A DNA stretch of 64,000 nt. Origin: Sophora flavescens (taxonomy: Eukaryota; Streptophyta; Magnoliopsida; Fabales; Fabaceae). The position numbers and the translations under genes are program-made. How positions within the stretch are numbered: the stretch's first letter is position 1; the number at the start of each line of letters is the position of its first letter. The stretch is taken from assembly GCA_030762895.1 (NCBI GenBank), contig CM061068.1, forward strand, positions 155,144,811-155,208,810, written 5' to 3'. Positions 1-10,679 of the stretch are shown one piece after another. Below the pieces are notes generated by a model, which saw only the letters and a program-made list of their open reading frames with translations, did not search any database and was not told where the DNA came from.

Positions 1-948
1 CATGGTTGTCCCTTGAACAGTTTGGAGTTGTTGTGGGAGTTGAGCTAGTTGCTTGGTAAGAGACTCCAGTTGTTGTGTCATGAGCTTGTTCTGAGCCAAC
101 AGTGCAGTTTGTGAATCTAACTCCAACACTCCCCTTCTTGGTGTAGGACCCCGATCATGATGCATCAAGTAGTCATTAGATGCCATAGCCTCTATCAAAA
201 CTAATGCTTCCTCTGCTGTCTTTGTATTCATGGAACCTCCAGCTGAGGCGTCTAACATGTACCTGGTTGACGGCCTCAGTCCATTGTAGAATGTTTGCAT
301 CTGAGTAAGATCATCAAAACCATGATTTGGACATCTTCGGAGCAATTCCTTGAACCTTTGCCAGGCGTCATGAAGAGTCTCACCTTCTTGTTGAGCAAAG
401 CTTATGATGTCACCCCTTGCCTTTACAAATCTTGAGGTGGGGAAGAACCTTGCCAGAAATTTTTCCTCTAAGTTATCCCATGTAGTGAAGCTCCCCCTTG
501 GTTGTGATTGGAGCCAAGACTTGGCTCTATCTCTTAGAGAGAAAGGAAACAACCTCAGGCGAATTGCATCATCGAAGGCACCATTTATCTTCACTGTATC
601 GCACAACTCTAGGAAATTGGAAACATGACTGTTAGGATCTTCCTTCTCCAACCCAGCAAACTGATTTTGTGAAACCATATTGATGAGATTTGGCTTGATT
701 TCAAAAATGTTGCAGTTCACTGGAGGCCTCACTATGCTAGTGACATGCCGGTTGACATTTGTATTGGCATAGTCACCAAGTGTCCTCCGTGGTGGTGGAG
801 CATCTTCACCATTGCCTGCCATCCTGAGTTCTTCTTCTCCTTGTTGTTCTAACAAATTCTGTTGTCGTGCTTGCCTCCTATTCTTCCTAGCTGTTCTTTC
901 AATTTCTGGATCGTATAGAAGTTGGTCAGCTGGAATAGTACCTCGCAT
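1..948 (-). CDS. gag: Athila-type Gag polyprotein, N-terminal part
   Basis: This is the structural Gag of element Z, which would assemble the cytoplasmic particle in which reverse transcription occurs. The frame is open from the ATG at 948 to the window edge, 316 codons with no stop. The start is the first in-frame ATG in the stretch I translated, followed by residues MRGTIPADQLLYDPE. A second in-frame ATG lies near 821. The middle holds the retrotransposon gag core, with motifs such as RLRLFPFSLRDRAKSWL and FLARFFPTSRF (roughly residues 130-190), then LHDAWQRFKELLRRCPNHG. A Gln/Leu-rich stretch near the edge may be a coiled coil. No zinc knuckle is reached yet. The open frame contrasts with most other gags here and suggests a relatively recent element. 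The lineage call rests on my recognition of the gag family together with the primer site. Confidence 0.8.
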   Translation of the reverse strand, partial: MRGTIPADQLLYDPEIERTARKNRRQARQQNLLEQQGEEELRMAGNGEDAPPPRRTLGDYANTNVNRHVTSIVRPPVNCNIFEIKPNLINMVSQNQFAGLEKEDPNSHVSNFLELCDTVKINGAFDDAIRLRLFPFSLRDRAKSWLQSQPRGSFTTWDNLEEKFLARFFPTSRFVKARGDIISFAQQEGETLHDAWQRFKELLRRCPNHGFDDLTQMQTFYNGLRPSTRYMLDASAGGSMNTKTAEEALVLIEAMASNDYLMHHDRGPTPRRGVLELDSQTALLAQNKLMTQQLESLTKQLAQLPQQLQTVQGTTM

Positions 949-1147
949 ACACAAACAGTCTAGCAAACAAGAGTGTTAGTAGTAAAGGTTAGCACACAAT
1001 AGTAAATACACCAGAAAAATGACAGCAAAAACAGAACAGAAAAAAAATGACAGCAAACCGTTTATAACAAAAATTTTTATTTTTGTTTTTATTTTTATTT
1101 TTGCTTAAATTAGTAACCGAAATAGCTATGCTAATATTGAAACACAG

Positions 1148-1165
1148 TCCCCAGCAACGGTGCCA
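1148..1165 (-). other. Primer binding site of Z (tRNA-Asp type)
   Basis: Read on the minus strand this is TGGCACCGTTGCTGGGGA, which matches the 3' end of plant tRNA-Asp(GUC) with two mismatches relative to the intact site in element N. It lies 6 bases inside the LTR end at 1172, as expected for minus-strand priming. Between it and gag (949-1147) is an untranslated leader with a T-rich run. Confidence 0.8.
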
Positions 1166-1171
1166 AAAACT

Positions 1172-2620
1172 TGTTGACGGATCTGGGCAAGTATACCCAG
1201 TCGTGCAAGTAATACGGTGGTGAGACCGTTTTATCGTTCCCACGAGGACTGCGACAAGTACTAGCACGTGCCAATTCAACTACTATCTAAGCGATTCTTG
1301 GATTGTAGAGAGTTCTATACTAATTAACAAGCCCACAAAAGTAAAAATAAACAAAATAAGAGAAGCAAACTCTTTTTGTAATTTTCTCAAACACTTGGAA
1401 GGAAATAAAAGATGGGTTTCAAATATGATAAAAGATGTTGGGATTAGGTTCACTAAACTTCATCCCCATGCAATGAAATGACTAATAAACAGTTTCTACT
1501 TCAATTATGACAATCAATCGACTAAATTACTCAAGCCCCGATTCCTCGGATGACAAGAGCCTAAATCCACTAATAGACCCTAATTCCTTAGGTGGCCTAG
1601 ATTAATGAATTTGCATTATGATTACGGATTACACGATTGCTAATAAACCTAGTTCCATTCCTAGATACAAGGTTTACTAGGTGATTAATTTCAGTTCCGG
1701 TTCTAATACGAATTTTCCAATTGCATATCAAAACACTAATCAAGTCATGGGGGTGCTAGCCACAACAAGCATTAAGCACAGAAAATCAATCACTCAATAA
1801 AGAAGTAAAAACCATATTACAAGATTCAAGTCATATACATGAGAATTCAGAAATAGCTACCCTAACCCCAACAATGGGAGTTTAGCTACACATCATCAAT
1901 GAGAAAGGGAAAAGAAAAGATACTAAGATGAAGGAAGGGAAGCACTCCATGGAAAGATGCACCCAGCCACCACAGCAGCAGAGATTTCGTTCCCTAGGGT
2001 TTCTTGGCCGCCTCCTTTTCTCCCCAATCAATCCCCCCTCAATTATGCTCTAAAACAGCTTATAACAGGGGTTCTGGGTTTCGCGTGCTCGCAGGGCGAG
2101 ACGTATCTCGCGAGGCGAATATTAAGAATCTGGTCTTCAGAGAATTGATCACTCGCGAGGCGAAACCGAAAGGTCCTTCTCAAATACACCCGTGATGAGT
2201 ATCAGGGCCTGGGCGTGATGGCTTCTGGTCCTCAGGCTCGCGAGGCGAGACACGGTTCGCGAGGCGACACAGAAATGGTTGCATTTTCTAGCACAGTCAG
2301 CTTTCAGGTTCGCGTGGCGAGGTGTGATTCGCGAGGCTAGACAGAAAGGCTGACGGTTGCTGTTTCTGGTTGTCTTCAGTCTCGCGAGGCGAGTAACCTC
2401 TCGCGGGGCGAGCATTCCCAGAATTGCATTCTCCACTATTTCTTCATTCCCTTGACTCTAAGTTAACCTGATTTTTCATTGATTCCTGCAAAACAACACC
2501 AAGAAACCGCTTCACCCGTTCCAAGGGAAAATCTAACTAAAATCAAATAAAGAATGCCTAATCTATATGAAAAATGCATGCAAAAGTGTACAGAAAACAT
2601 GATGTAAAATCACACTATCA
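1172..2620 (-). repeat. 5' LTR of Athila element Z
   Basis: The LTR starts TGATAGTGTG at 2620 and ends GTCAACA at 1172 on the minus strand (TG...CA), 1449 bp. It directly adjoins the primer site. Its U3-like half contains the GC-rich palindrome cluster at 2087-2415. Its U5-like end shares an architecture (gggcaagtatacccagtcgt; gcaagtaat) with the LTR at 63334-64000. Short reading frames inside it look like chance. Confidence 0.8.
2087..2415. repeat. Cluster of CGCGAGGCGA-type palindromic motifs
   Basis: About ten spaced copies of a motif around ctCGCGAGGCGAg occur in 330 bp, in variants such as CGCAGGGCGA, CGCGTGGCGA and CGCGGGGCGA. The core TCGCGA is a perfect palindrome. Spacers between copies are unrelated in length and sequence. 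One pair at 2208-2222 instead resembles the CGTGAT motif of element B. The cluster lies wholly inside the Z LTR. Confidence 0.75.
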
Positions 2621-4157
2621 ATGATCATGCATCACATATAACATATACATAGCATATAAAAACATAACAACATCCAACGTATCACAATCATATCGTATCC
2701 ATCATATCAACAATGTATGCTATGCGATGCAGCTCTACTCCACTACTCCAATATGCATTTGGATCCAATCTATCTCAGAATGTCAACTTCGAAGTTACAT
2801 ATCCACACTGGCCAATAAGCACCAACGTCGGGTCAGTTCACCTTACCTTGGGAGGACCCCTTGGGTAGCCAACGCACCTTACTCTCGGATGCGCCACCAC
2901 GGGTGAGTATGATTCCCTTTCGGACGAATCATCGTGGATGGCTAGATCGCCTTACTCTCGGACGACCTACCCTATGTTGAACATCCCCCACTAACATCTC
3001 TGATGCATGAATGCATGATCAACATAACACACAATCACAACCACCACCTCCGCTAGGGTCACTAGGCTACCCAAGTTTTATCACCATCAATACCTCGACC
3101 ACTTGGCTATCAAGGATTAACGTTATCTTTTCATCATTTAATCTTTTAACACTCTGGCCATTAAGCACCAGAGATTACCACCTCGACCACTCCGCTATCG
3201 ATGCCCCATTGGCCACTAGGCTACCAAGGTACAACATCATCTTTAATTAACACTCTGGCCATTAAGCACCAGAGATTACCACCTTGACCATCATGCATCA
3301 AGGCCCCCTTGACCACTCGGCTACCAAGGCACAACATCTTATCACTTGTCTTTGGTCTTCAAAGTTCGTTTGGTGTCTTATTAGATATTTTACTTATTTG
3401 GGGTGAAACACCCTTGTTTCAGCTTTCCGCGTTCCATTTTGGACAGGTAATCATAGGCGTGCTCCCTCTTCAGCACGGGGATGCTGGCATTTCAGTCAAG
3501 CATGGGCGTGCAAACTATCAAGCACGACCGTGCTTGGGCAATGCAACCTTTTTGAATTTCAAACTGGAGCACGGGCGTGCTCCTTATTAAGCACAATCGT
3601 GCTAACTGGAGCATGGTCGTATTGGTCCTGGCAGACAAGGTTAGAAACCCTTGCCAAACCTCTTGGGGGTAATTCATGAATTGAACCTATTGGCTTTTAC
3701 TAAGTCTTTGACCATCGATTTCATTGTTATTAATTATTCTTCAAGTCTTATGACTAAGGGGAATTAATCCTTTAATTCTGTTTCATTATTAATATCCTTA
3801 AACGCTCGTAAATCAATCCCCAGGGTCTAGGCAAGGACCATCAAACATTAACTCCACCTCTCATTACTACGATTCAAGTCTTATGAGCAAACTGGGAAAC
3901 ATGCCTCAATCATTAATGGTTTCAACGTCTTATTAACATATTCATCGTTATTCGCTTCACAACATCATTCAAACAACCAATAACAACATTCATTCATTAC
4001 TTGAATAAACATCAATATCATTAATTCATACAACAACTTATCATGATCAGTTTGCAATTTAAAGCATGCCAACACTAAGGAATCATCAACAATAATCATA
4101 TAACAACAATTAACATGTAATCAAATATCAAACAAATAGGGTCATGGGTTAACCCAT
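2621..4157 (-). repeat. Tekay-type LTR G, piece 1 of 3
   Basis: This non-coding piece matches, in order, the middle of the LTRs of elements A (15060-15800) and E (reverse complement of 54100-54900). The shared block includes CTCGGACGA and GGCCAATAAGCACC. It continues at 14269 and ends at 40465, so the LTR was split by B and A. The missing first ~400 bp should lie left of the window, beyond Z. Within it a segment of about 100 bp is duplicated (3147-3212 and 3248-3310, both containing CTCTGGCCATTAAGCACC). No gene seen. Confidence 0.75.
3425..3625. repeat. AGCACG...CGTGCT palindromic motifs in LTR G
   Basis: There are six or seven spaced copies of a motif like AGCACGACCGTGCT, with variants AGCATGGGCGTGC, AGCACGGGCGTGCT and AGCACAATCGTGCT. 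The same motif family occurs in the LTRs of element E. Confidence 0.7.
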
Positions 4158-4385
4158 TGATCAGCCTCTGGCTCGACTAGTTTTTAACTAGTAAGACCAT
4201 AGGTCTTATTCGAGTTTAATCTCGATTTCACCCAAATTTGGATGTAATTGTCCTCAAGCAACATTTTGAGTCTCTTAAGTAGTTTTAGGGTATTTTAGTT
4301 GATTTTGAGTCAAATAAAGCGCTTACTGCTATTTCATGTTTTCAGGTTGATAGGAAAAGCAAGAAGGGAAGAACACCTGAAGCAG

Positions 4386-4735
4386 AGGTCATCACGCCCA
4401 GGCCGTGACACTGGTCACGGCCGTGATGAGCTACCCATGGAAGACAGAAAGGATCACGGCCCAGCCGTGACACACATCACAGGCGTGATGAGGAGATCAT
4501 GAAAGTCAGAAAGCATCACGGTCCAAGCGTGACACACATCACGGGCGTGATGACAAGACCCAGAAAGTCAAAGTTGATCACGACCCAGCCGTGATGGAGG
4601 TCACGACCATGACAGATCAGCACCCAAAGTCAGAAGCGATCACGGCCTGGCCGTGATAGGCATCACGGCCGTGACGGACCAGAATTTGAATGCGCGCCCT
4701 TGACAGAAGCGGTCACGGCCTAGTCGTGACGCGCG
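4386..4735. repeat. CACGGCCGTGA palindrome cluster, 5' LTR of B
   Basis: About a dozen copies of a motif near ATCACGGCCGTGAT appear in 350 bp, usually as pairs separated by 6-10 bases (for example gtgacactggtcacggccgtgatg). Variants carry CCAGCCGTGA, CAAGCGTGA or CATGACA. The cluster ends just upstream of the TATA box at 4743. The 3' LTR has the matching cluster at 13248-13590. Confidence 0.8.
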
Positions 4736-4742
4736 GCCTCTT

Positions 4743-4751
4743 TATAAATAG
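4743..4751 (+). promoter_or_regulatory. TATA box of the B 5' LTR
   Basis: The sequence TATAAATAG sits just after the palindrome cluster, where the U3/R boundary of an LTR promoter is expected. The 3' LTR has the same box at 13597-13605. Confidence 0.6.
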
Positions 4752-5286
4752 AAGCGCAGCAGACACGGAGATTCATCCAGTTTTTCACTGTTTTACACTA
4801 TACTTTTAGGTTGTTGTCATTTCTGTGATGGAGAACTAATTTCCTTGGGTTAATCTGCTGTAATCGGGTTCCACCGACACTTGAGATTCTGTAATTCCCG
4901 GATTAAATTGCTTCTTCCTTTCAATACTATCCTGTACGTTCTGTTTGCTTAATTCAGAATGATATAGAATAGGTATTGATTTGTTTCGATGATTTTATGT
5001 TCCCATATCTAATTGCTTTTGCTTAATTCGCGTGCCTTCAATTGTGTTTGCTTAATTCACGAGTGCTTCAACCCGTTTGCTTAATTCGGGAATTGGGAAC
5101 ATATATCGTGTAGCGCCAATTTCGCTTGTTAATTGATGCTACAATCGAAAAGGGAATAGAATCCGCTTAGGGCATGGGAATTATATGAATCGACGATAGT
5201 GGGAAACTGAGAACAGTAGATTAATCGTTTCAATACATTGATAATCACTTGTTTGCATTGGTTTCTTTTAATTGAATTTCAATCCT

Positions 5287-5315
5287 CCCCCCCCCCCCCC
5301 CCAAAAAAAAAAAAC
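5287..5315 (+). repeat. Poly-C / poly-A homopolymer tract
   Basis: An uninterrupted run of about 17 C is followed by about 12 A. The equivalent place in the 3' LTR (near 14136-14150) has only about 5 C and 10 A. The tract therefore expanded in one LTR after insertion, or is a sequencing/assembly artefact. Confidence 0.8.
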
Positions 5316-5437
5316 TGATTTTGAAGTTAACAACAATACAAGAGTCCTTGTGAGACGATACTCGAGTTGTCGCTCCCTGACTACAGTTTTTTACAAACCA
5401 CTCGCTTTTTGACCCGTGCGCGACAGCGTGTCAAAAT

Positions 5438-5448
5438 TGGCGCCGTTG
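5438..5448 (+). other. Truncated primer binding site of B
   Basis: TGGCGCCGTTG is the first 11 bases of the tRNA-Asp-type site that is complete in element N (19422-19440). The match then stops abruptly and CACTA D transposase sequence begins, marking a deletion junction. Confidence 0.8.
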
Positions 5449-8106
5449 TATAGAAGGAAAACTTATTGATATCGTACCCACTCCAGCATATGACATCAAA
5501 GTTAGGCCCCTGTGCTAGCCATTTTAATGTATCAGAAGCAATACCATCCTTTGCAATTTTTTCTTTAAACCAGTTCAAGAAAGTCTTGTTATGCTTGTTC
5601 AAACACCATTTTTCATTCATTCTAGGGTAAGTTTCATTGATGATGCTTTTATGCTCACATAAGTATGGTTCAACCTCATCAGTGTTATTCAATATATACA
5701 AATGTGCTTGAAGCACTTCCTCCCGATCCATGCTCTTAACAATGATACCTCGTGTACCCTTACCATCATATCTTCCTTCGTGACGAGACTTCGGAAGCCC
5801 TACAGGTTCCGCTTCTGACATGTAGTCTGTACAAAACTCAATAGCTTCTTCTGCAACATACCTTTCAACAATAGGTTCGGGACGGTGTGGATTTTTCATA
5901 TATCCTTTCAGGATCTTCATGTATCGCTCAACCGGGTACATCCACCTTAAATAAACGGGACCGCACAATCTAATCTCCCTCACTAGATGAACAATCAAAT
6001 GAACCATGATGTCAAAAAATGAAGGTGGAAAATACATCTCCAATTGGCACAATACAATGGCTGCCTCATTTTCCAACTCATCCAAATTTTTAGTGTCAAT
6101 GACCTTGCTACATATAGCATTGAAGAATAAGCATAACCTAGTAATGGCATGTCTGACTTTTTTAGGCAATATGTCACGAATGGCCGCCGGTAGTAGTTGT
6201 TGCATCAAGACATGACAATCATGAGACTTTAAGCCAACTAATTTGAGATCTTTCTTTGAGACAAGTCTTCTGATATTTGAAGAGTAACCCTGTGGCACTT
6301 TGACTCCCCGTAGACATTCACAGAAACTTCTTTTCTCTCTTTTTTTTGATAAAGTATGACATCTTTGGGGGCAAATAAGTCTTCTTATCCCCCACTTTAA
6401 GTGGAGCTAACTGCTCTTGTATACCCATCGCAACTAGATCCAAACGAGCATTCACACCATCCTTTGTCTTGCCTTGAATGTTGAGAAGCGTTCCGATTAA
6501 ACTGTCACACACATTTTTCTCTACATGCATCACATCAATACAATGTCTTACATCAAGCTTGCACCAGTATGGAAGATCAAAGAAGATCGACCTCTTCTTC
6601 CATATTTTCTTCTCGGTAGCCTTCTTCTAGGTCTTCCCATAGATAACATTAGTGTTGTTCACCCTTTCATAAACTTGCTCTCCAGTCAAGGCCACCGGAG
6701 CAATTTCATTCTCCGGAAGTCCATTGATCTACGATAAGGATGATTACGTCGGAGAAATCTCCGATGCCCAAGGTAAACCGTCTTCCTTCCATGTTGCAGT
6801 TGATGGCAACATGTGCCTTCTTCACATATTGGACATGCTTTATGCCCCTTAACACTATACCCACACAGGTTCCCGTGATCTTTGGAAAGTCATTGATGGT
6901 GCAAAATAACATGGCACGCAATCTGAATGTCTCACGGCAATACCCGTCAATCACATCAATGCCTTCATCCCACAACATTCTCAAGTCTTCAATCAAGGGA
7001 CTCAGATAAACATCAATATCATTTCCTGGCTGTTTAGGACCCGAAATCATCATACTTAACATAATGTATTTGCGCTTCATGCACAACCAAGGAGACAGGT
7101 TGTAATTTACAAGGAGAACAAGTCATGAACTATGAATACTACTTAAGTTTCCATATGGATTCATTCCATCGGTAGCAAGTCCAAGCCTGAGGTTTCTGGG
7201 CTCATTGCCGAAATCCGGAAACAAACTATCAATTCTCTTCCATTGCAAAGAATCGGCCGGATGGCGAAGCTGTCCATCACACTTCCTCTCATCTGCATGC
7301 CATCTAATGTTCTTTGCGTCATTTACATTAGCAAACAATCTCTTGAATCGCGGAATCACGGGAAGATACCATAACACCTTCGCAGGAGGACCTTTGGTGA
7401 CCACATCACAACTAGAATCACCATCCTTCACTTTGTAGCGTGATACCCCACACCTGGGGCACTCGTGCATCTCTTCAAACTCTTTCCTGTACAATATGCA
7501 ATCATTAGGGCAAGCGTGTATTTTCTTATACTCCATACCCATCGAACACAATATCTTCTTCGCCTCATAGTTTCGAGATGGCAATGTGTTGCCTTCAGGA
7601 AGCATTTCTTTCAACAACTCAAGCAATTCAGTAAAGCTTTTATCGCTCCACCCATTTCTCACCTTCACATTGAACAATCTTAACACCGCTGACAACCGTG
7701 TGAAATTAGTGCACCCCGGATACAAAGCCACTTGCGCATCACTGCACAAAGTATCATACACATGTGCGCGTCGAAAAGACTCTTGCCCAACATCACGGAT
7801 CATGTCCTCTAGTCCATCGTCCATTTCCACGTCATCAACTTCCTCTCTATCCGACACCCTCGGCCTGTCTAACGATTCACCATGACATATCCATGTTGTA
7901 TAACTCTTGCAAATCCCCTCACAAATAAGATGATCACGTATCTCCTCAGCTTCTAGTCGTCTCTCATTCAAACAGTTAACACAAGGACAATGAAACCTTC
8001 CGTTACCACTATCAGGAGCATTTGTTTTTGCAAACTGTAGAAAATCTTCCACTCCATTCTCATACTCATCACTTGTCCGTCTAGCATTCATCCAACCGCG
8101 ATCCAT
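5449..8106 (-). pseudogene. TNP2-type CACTA transposase, broken
   Basis: This is the transposase that would bind and cut CACTA termini in the nucleus. The start MDRGWMNARRTSDEY at 8106 matches the start in CACTA C. An N-terminal transposase-associated zinc domain (FHCPCVNCLNERR..., about residues 38-75) is followed by CPRCGVSRYKVKDG and the TNP2 core. A TGA replaces a Trp codon after SSIHSS (about 7122). A frame change follows NDFP near 6873-6880. A deletion near 6700-6540 precedes VEKNVCDSLIG. The last part (6298-5449) carries the DUF4218-like LEMYFPPSFFDIMVHL and WMYPVERYMKILKGYMKNPH. It is cut after NKFSFYT; the C-terminal DUF4216-like domain present in C is absent. Reading beyond the cut runs into B's LTR. 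It is clearly non-functional. Confidence 0.85.
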
Positions 8107-10200
8107 GACTAAACCAATACCTTCGTACTTAGTCCAACATATTCATCAACCACTTCTTATGACAGGGTATGGCCCTATCCCATTTGAGAAGAAACTTTTT
8201 CAACATTCGGTTAACAGTTAGTCCTTAACTCTCATGCTCATACTCGACAAATTTTCGGCAGCATTTCCCTGCGGTCTCCGACGTACACTACTTGAACGCG
8301 ATGATATCCACCACGATAAAGTATGCACCCGGAGAACGAAAGGAAATTTATCAATCCGAACTTTCATCAAGTATATAACATTAGAATCAATGAATAACTA
8401 TTTTAACTGAATTAAGAAAAAGTTTTTTCCCAAACTGTCCAACTTTGGACAATTCAAGATCCAACAAAATGAGCGGTACATTAAGCACATACACGTACGC
8501 TCATTAGTATTGCATCTCAAACGGGAAACTAAGGCTTTACAAAATAATTAACATTAACAAAAATAATAAAACACTGCAATCCCCAAGTACAATGCAAACA
8601 AAAACCAAACGAGAAAAATGGAGAGGAGAAAGCTTACCGGGTGTGGGAAGAACACTCAGCCGGAAACCGTAATGAATAATTAATGAATATTCTGCTTAAT
8701 ATTCTGCTTGGACTGAGTGTACCTATACAAAAAGTCATATTTCATGAACTGACTTTTCCATTTCTAAAACAGAAAATGCAGCTGGCTATTTAGCAATAAT
8801 ATGAAGAACAGAAAATGCGTCAAGACGAAGAAGATGAAGAAGAAAAAGGGAACACGTCTTTAACAGCAGAGGCAGCAGTGAGGTAATTAAGCATCTTTAA
8901 CAATAGAAGACCATGAAAACACATATTTTAATTCCCACCACAGCATGACTAAGGCTCATAGGGATAAACACTTTGTTAACAATGGGCCCAAAAAAATTCA
9001 TTCTAGAGAAAACAAATTTACAGCCAACAATTCTACTAACTCACAATGTTAACATCCCTTAATGGCTTAATTTAACTTTTGTTCTCAGTATAAAGGAGGA
9101 AACAATTAAAAGTGCAGTAGAACCAATGTCATTGCAATATAAACAATACAAAGTAAGCCTCACTTCTCTGTTTTCGTTGAGTTCAGTAAAACCCATTTTT
9201 TATTATCACTTCATAACACTAAAAACCTATAAGCATCTAATCAAAGTGGCACATGCATGCTGGTTCATATTTGACACATCGTGACCAATCTCTTTGCTTT
9301 AACAAAAGGTTGCAAATTGGAAATGAGAAAGTGAAATCATCATTTTTACAAGCATTTAACATGTTCTATCTATACTACACTAAACCAATTTTAAACAGAA
9401 TAAGCTTTTTGCTAGTAACGTATGCATAAATCAGACATCACACTAACAAAGATTACACACCTGAACATTACTTTTCAGATTACAGAATGTGAATACTTGA
9501 ACCGGAATGTCTTGTTGCAATTAGAAATTCAAATATCAGGAGTTCACATACCAATGAGTACTACTGCAAACGATGTGATCAATTTGACATAACATTCTCA
9601 CACACATTTAAGCAAACATATGACAAGCAACCCAATTCTAGAATTCTATCAATCATCAGCAATAACAGAACCCATAAAGCTACTAAAAACCAGAAGAGAA
9701 ATCAGATACCAGTGCATGGAAGATAACACTTTAACCACTCAGGCTTTTCATCGAACATTTCATCTCCAAGAATTTAAATACAACTAAATCCATTGAATCG
9801 ATTAAAGCTGAATATTACTAAGTTGTCAACAACAGTGCAAACAAACAACAGCAATAAAGGAAGACGGATGTTAGTTACCTCTTAAATGGTCTCCCTCTCT
9901 TGCACGCTAATGGGGCGAGTGAGTGTGTATGACCTGTTTTCGTGGCAATGGAGGTGAGGAATGGGGTTTTCTGGGAGGGACAGTGAGCACAGGCATGCAA
10001 GATGAACTTCGAGGAGAGAGCCACGCGTTAGCAGAGAAAGAATGGGAGTGTTAGCGGAGGCAGCGGTAGGGTTGGAGACAAGGGATGAACTTCGAGCTGG
10101 GAGGCCGCGCGTTAGTAGAGGGAGGGAGTGTTTTCTGTTTTAGGGTTCATAAACTGAAGAATGGGATAGGGCACGGAACAGAAGGAGGGAATGATAAAAA
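8107..10200 (-). other. Non-coding leader and putative intron of CACTA D
   Basis: There is no coding frame. On the minus strand a CT-rich, GC-rich leader lies at about 10160-9886. It is followed by a good splice donor (AAGAG/GTAACTAAC near 9885) and about 1.8 kb of AT-rich sequence up to the transposase start. CACTA C has the same plan. A segment of about 50 bp is duplicated inside the leader (10002-10055 and 10085-10135, both with GATGAACTTCGAG). Confidence 0.55.
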
Positions 10201-10204
10201 TTAG

Positions 10205-10665
10205 GAATATTACACATCGGTTATGCTTAAAACCGATGTGGTTAACCATATTATACACATCGGTTAAGCTAAAACCGATGTGTAAAAATTAAACTTTTAA
10301 CTTCTGAATTTTTTTTTAATTTTATACATCGGTTACTAAAACCGATGTGTAAAAGTAAAATTTTAATTTCTATTTTTTTTCTTTATAATTTTATACATCG
10401 GTTAATTAGAAACCGATGTGGTTAATCACTATTTTACACATCGGTTCATGTAGAACCGATGTTGAATGTTAAAAATTCTGACTTTAAATTTTTTTATTTT
10501 AATTTTAAACATCGGTTATAAATAACCGATGTGGAAAGGTTTTACACATCGGTTATTCTCTAAATCGATGTGTAATACTTTGATTTTAATTTCAAAAATG
10601 CCACCGCCTTGTTTTACACATCGGTTTTTAAGAAACCGATGTGTAAACTCCGATGTAGAATCCCT
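10205..10665. repeat. Subterminal repeats of CACTA D (ACATCGGTT / AACCGATGT)
   Basis: Seven or eight inverted-repeat units of the form ACACATCGGTT...AACCGATGTGTAAA with short loops are separated by T-rich spacers. In CACTA elements such subterminal repeats are binding sites for the accessory transposase protein and for terminal pairing. The repeats lie directly inside the terminus. Confidence 0.85.
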
Positions 10666-10679
10666 TTTCTGCACTAGTG
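10665..10679 (-). repeat. Terminal inverted repeat of CACTA D
   Basis: Minus strand CACTAGTGCAGAAAA: the CACTA hallmark end. It abuts the protease sequence of element B. Confidence 0.85.

Larger units (their letters stand above)
1..2620 (-). mobile_element. Athila-type Ty3/gypsy retrotransposon Z, 5' part
   Basis: This is the 5' end of an LTR retrotransposon read on the minus strand. It has a complete 5' LTR (2620 down to 1172), a primer site beside it, a 200-bp leader and a gag ORF that runs off the left edge. The tRNA-Asp-type primer site and the gag sequence point to the Athila lineage. The outer LTR end at 2620 lies inside Tekay LTR G, so Z inserted into G. The right-hand target duplication would be ATGAT (2621-2625), but the other copy is outside the window. 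Confidence 0.85.
4158..5433 (+). repeat. 5' LTR of element B
   Basis: The LTR begins TGATCAGCCTCTGG and ends GACAGCGTGTCA. It is 1276 bp against 1257 bp for its partner, and is followed after four bases by the truncated primer site. It holds the CACGGCCGTGA cluster, a TATA box at 4743-4751, and a long C/A homopolymer tract at 5287-5315 that is much shorter in the 3' LTR. The start TGATNAGCCTCTGG is shared with element N and the fragment at 42226-42639, so the three are one family group. Confidence 0.85.
5449..10679 (-). mobile_element. CACTA (En/Spm) transposon D, truncated
   Basis: The 5' terminus is intact at 10679: on the minus strand it reads CACTAGTGCAGAAAAGGG and is followed by ACATCGG-type subterminal repeats, a non-coding leader and a TNP2-type transposase. 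The other terminus is missing because the element is cut in the transposase at 5449. Only one target-site copy (CAT, 10680-10682) can be seen. The subterminal motif differs from that of CACTA C, so these are separate families. Confidence 0.85.

Noticed and set aside
2087..2415. CRISPR-like array of palindromic repeats
   Set aside because: Repeats are short (10-14 bp), degenerate, irregularly spaced and inside a plant LTR; no cas genes are present.
10529..10679. N-terminal extension of the B protease ORF
   Set aside because: These codons are CACTA D subterminal repeat and terminus read in a chance open frame.
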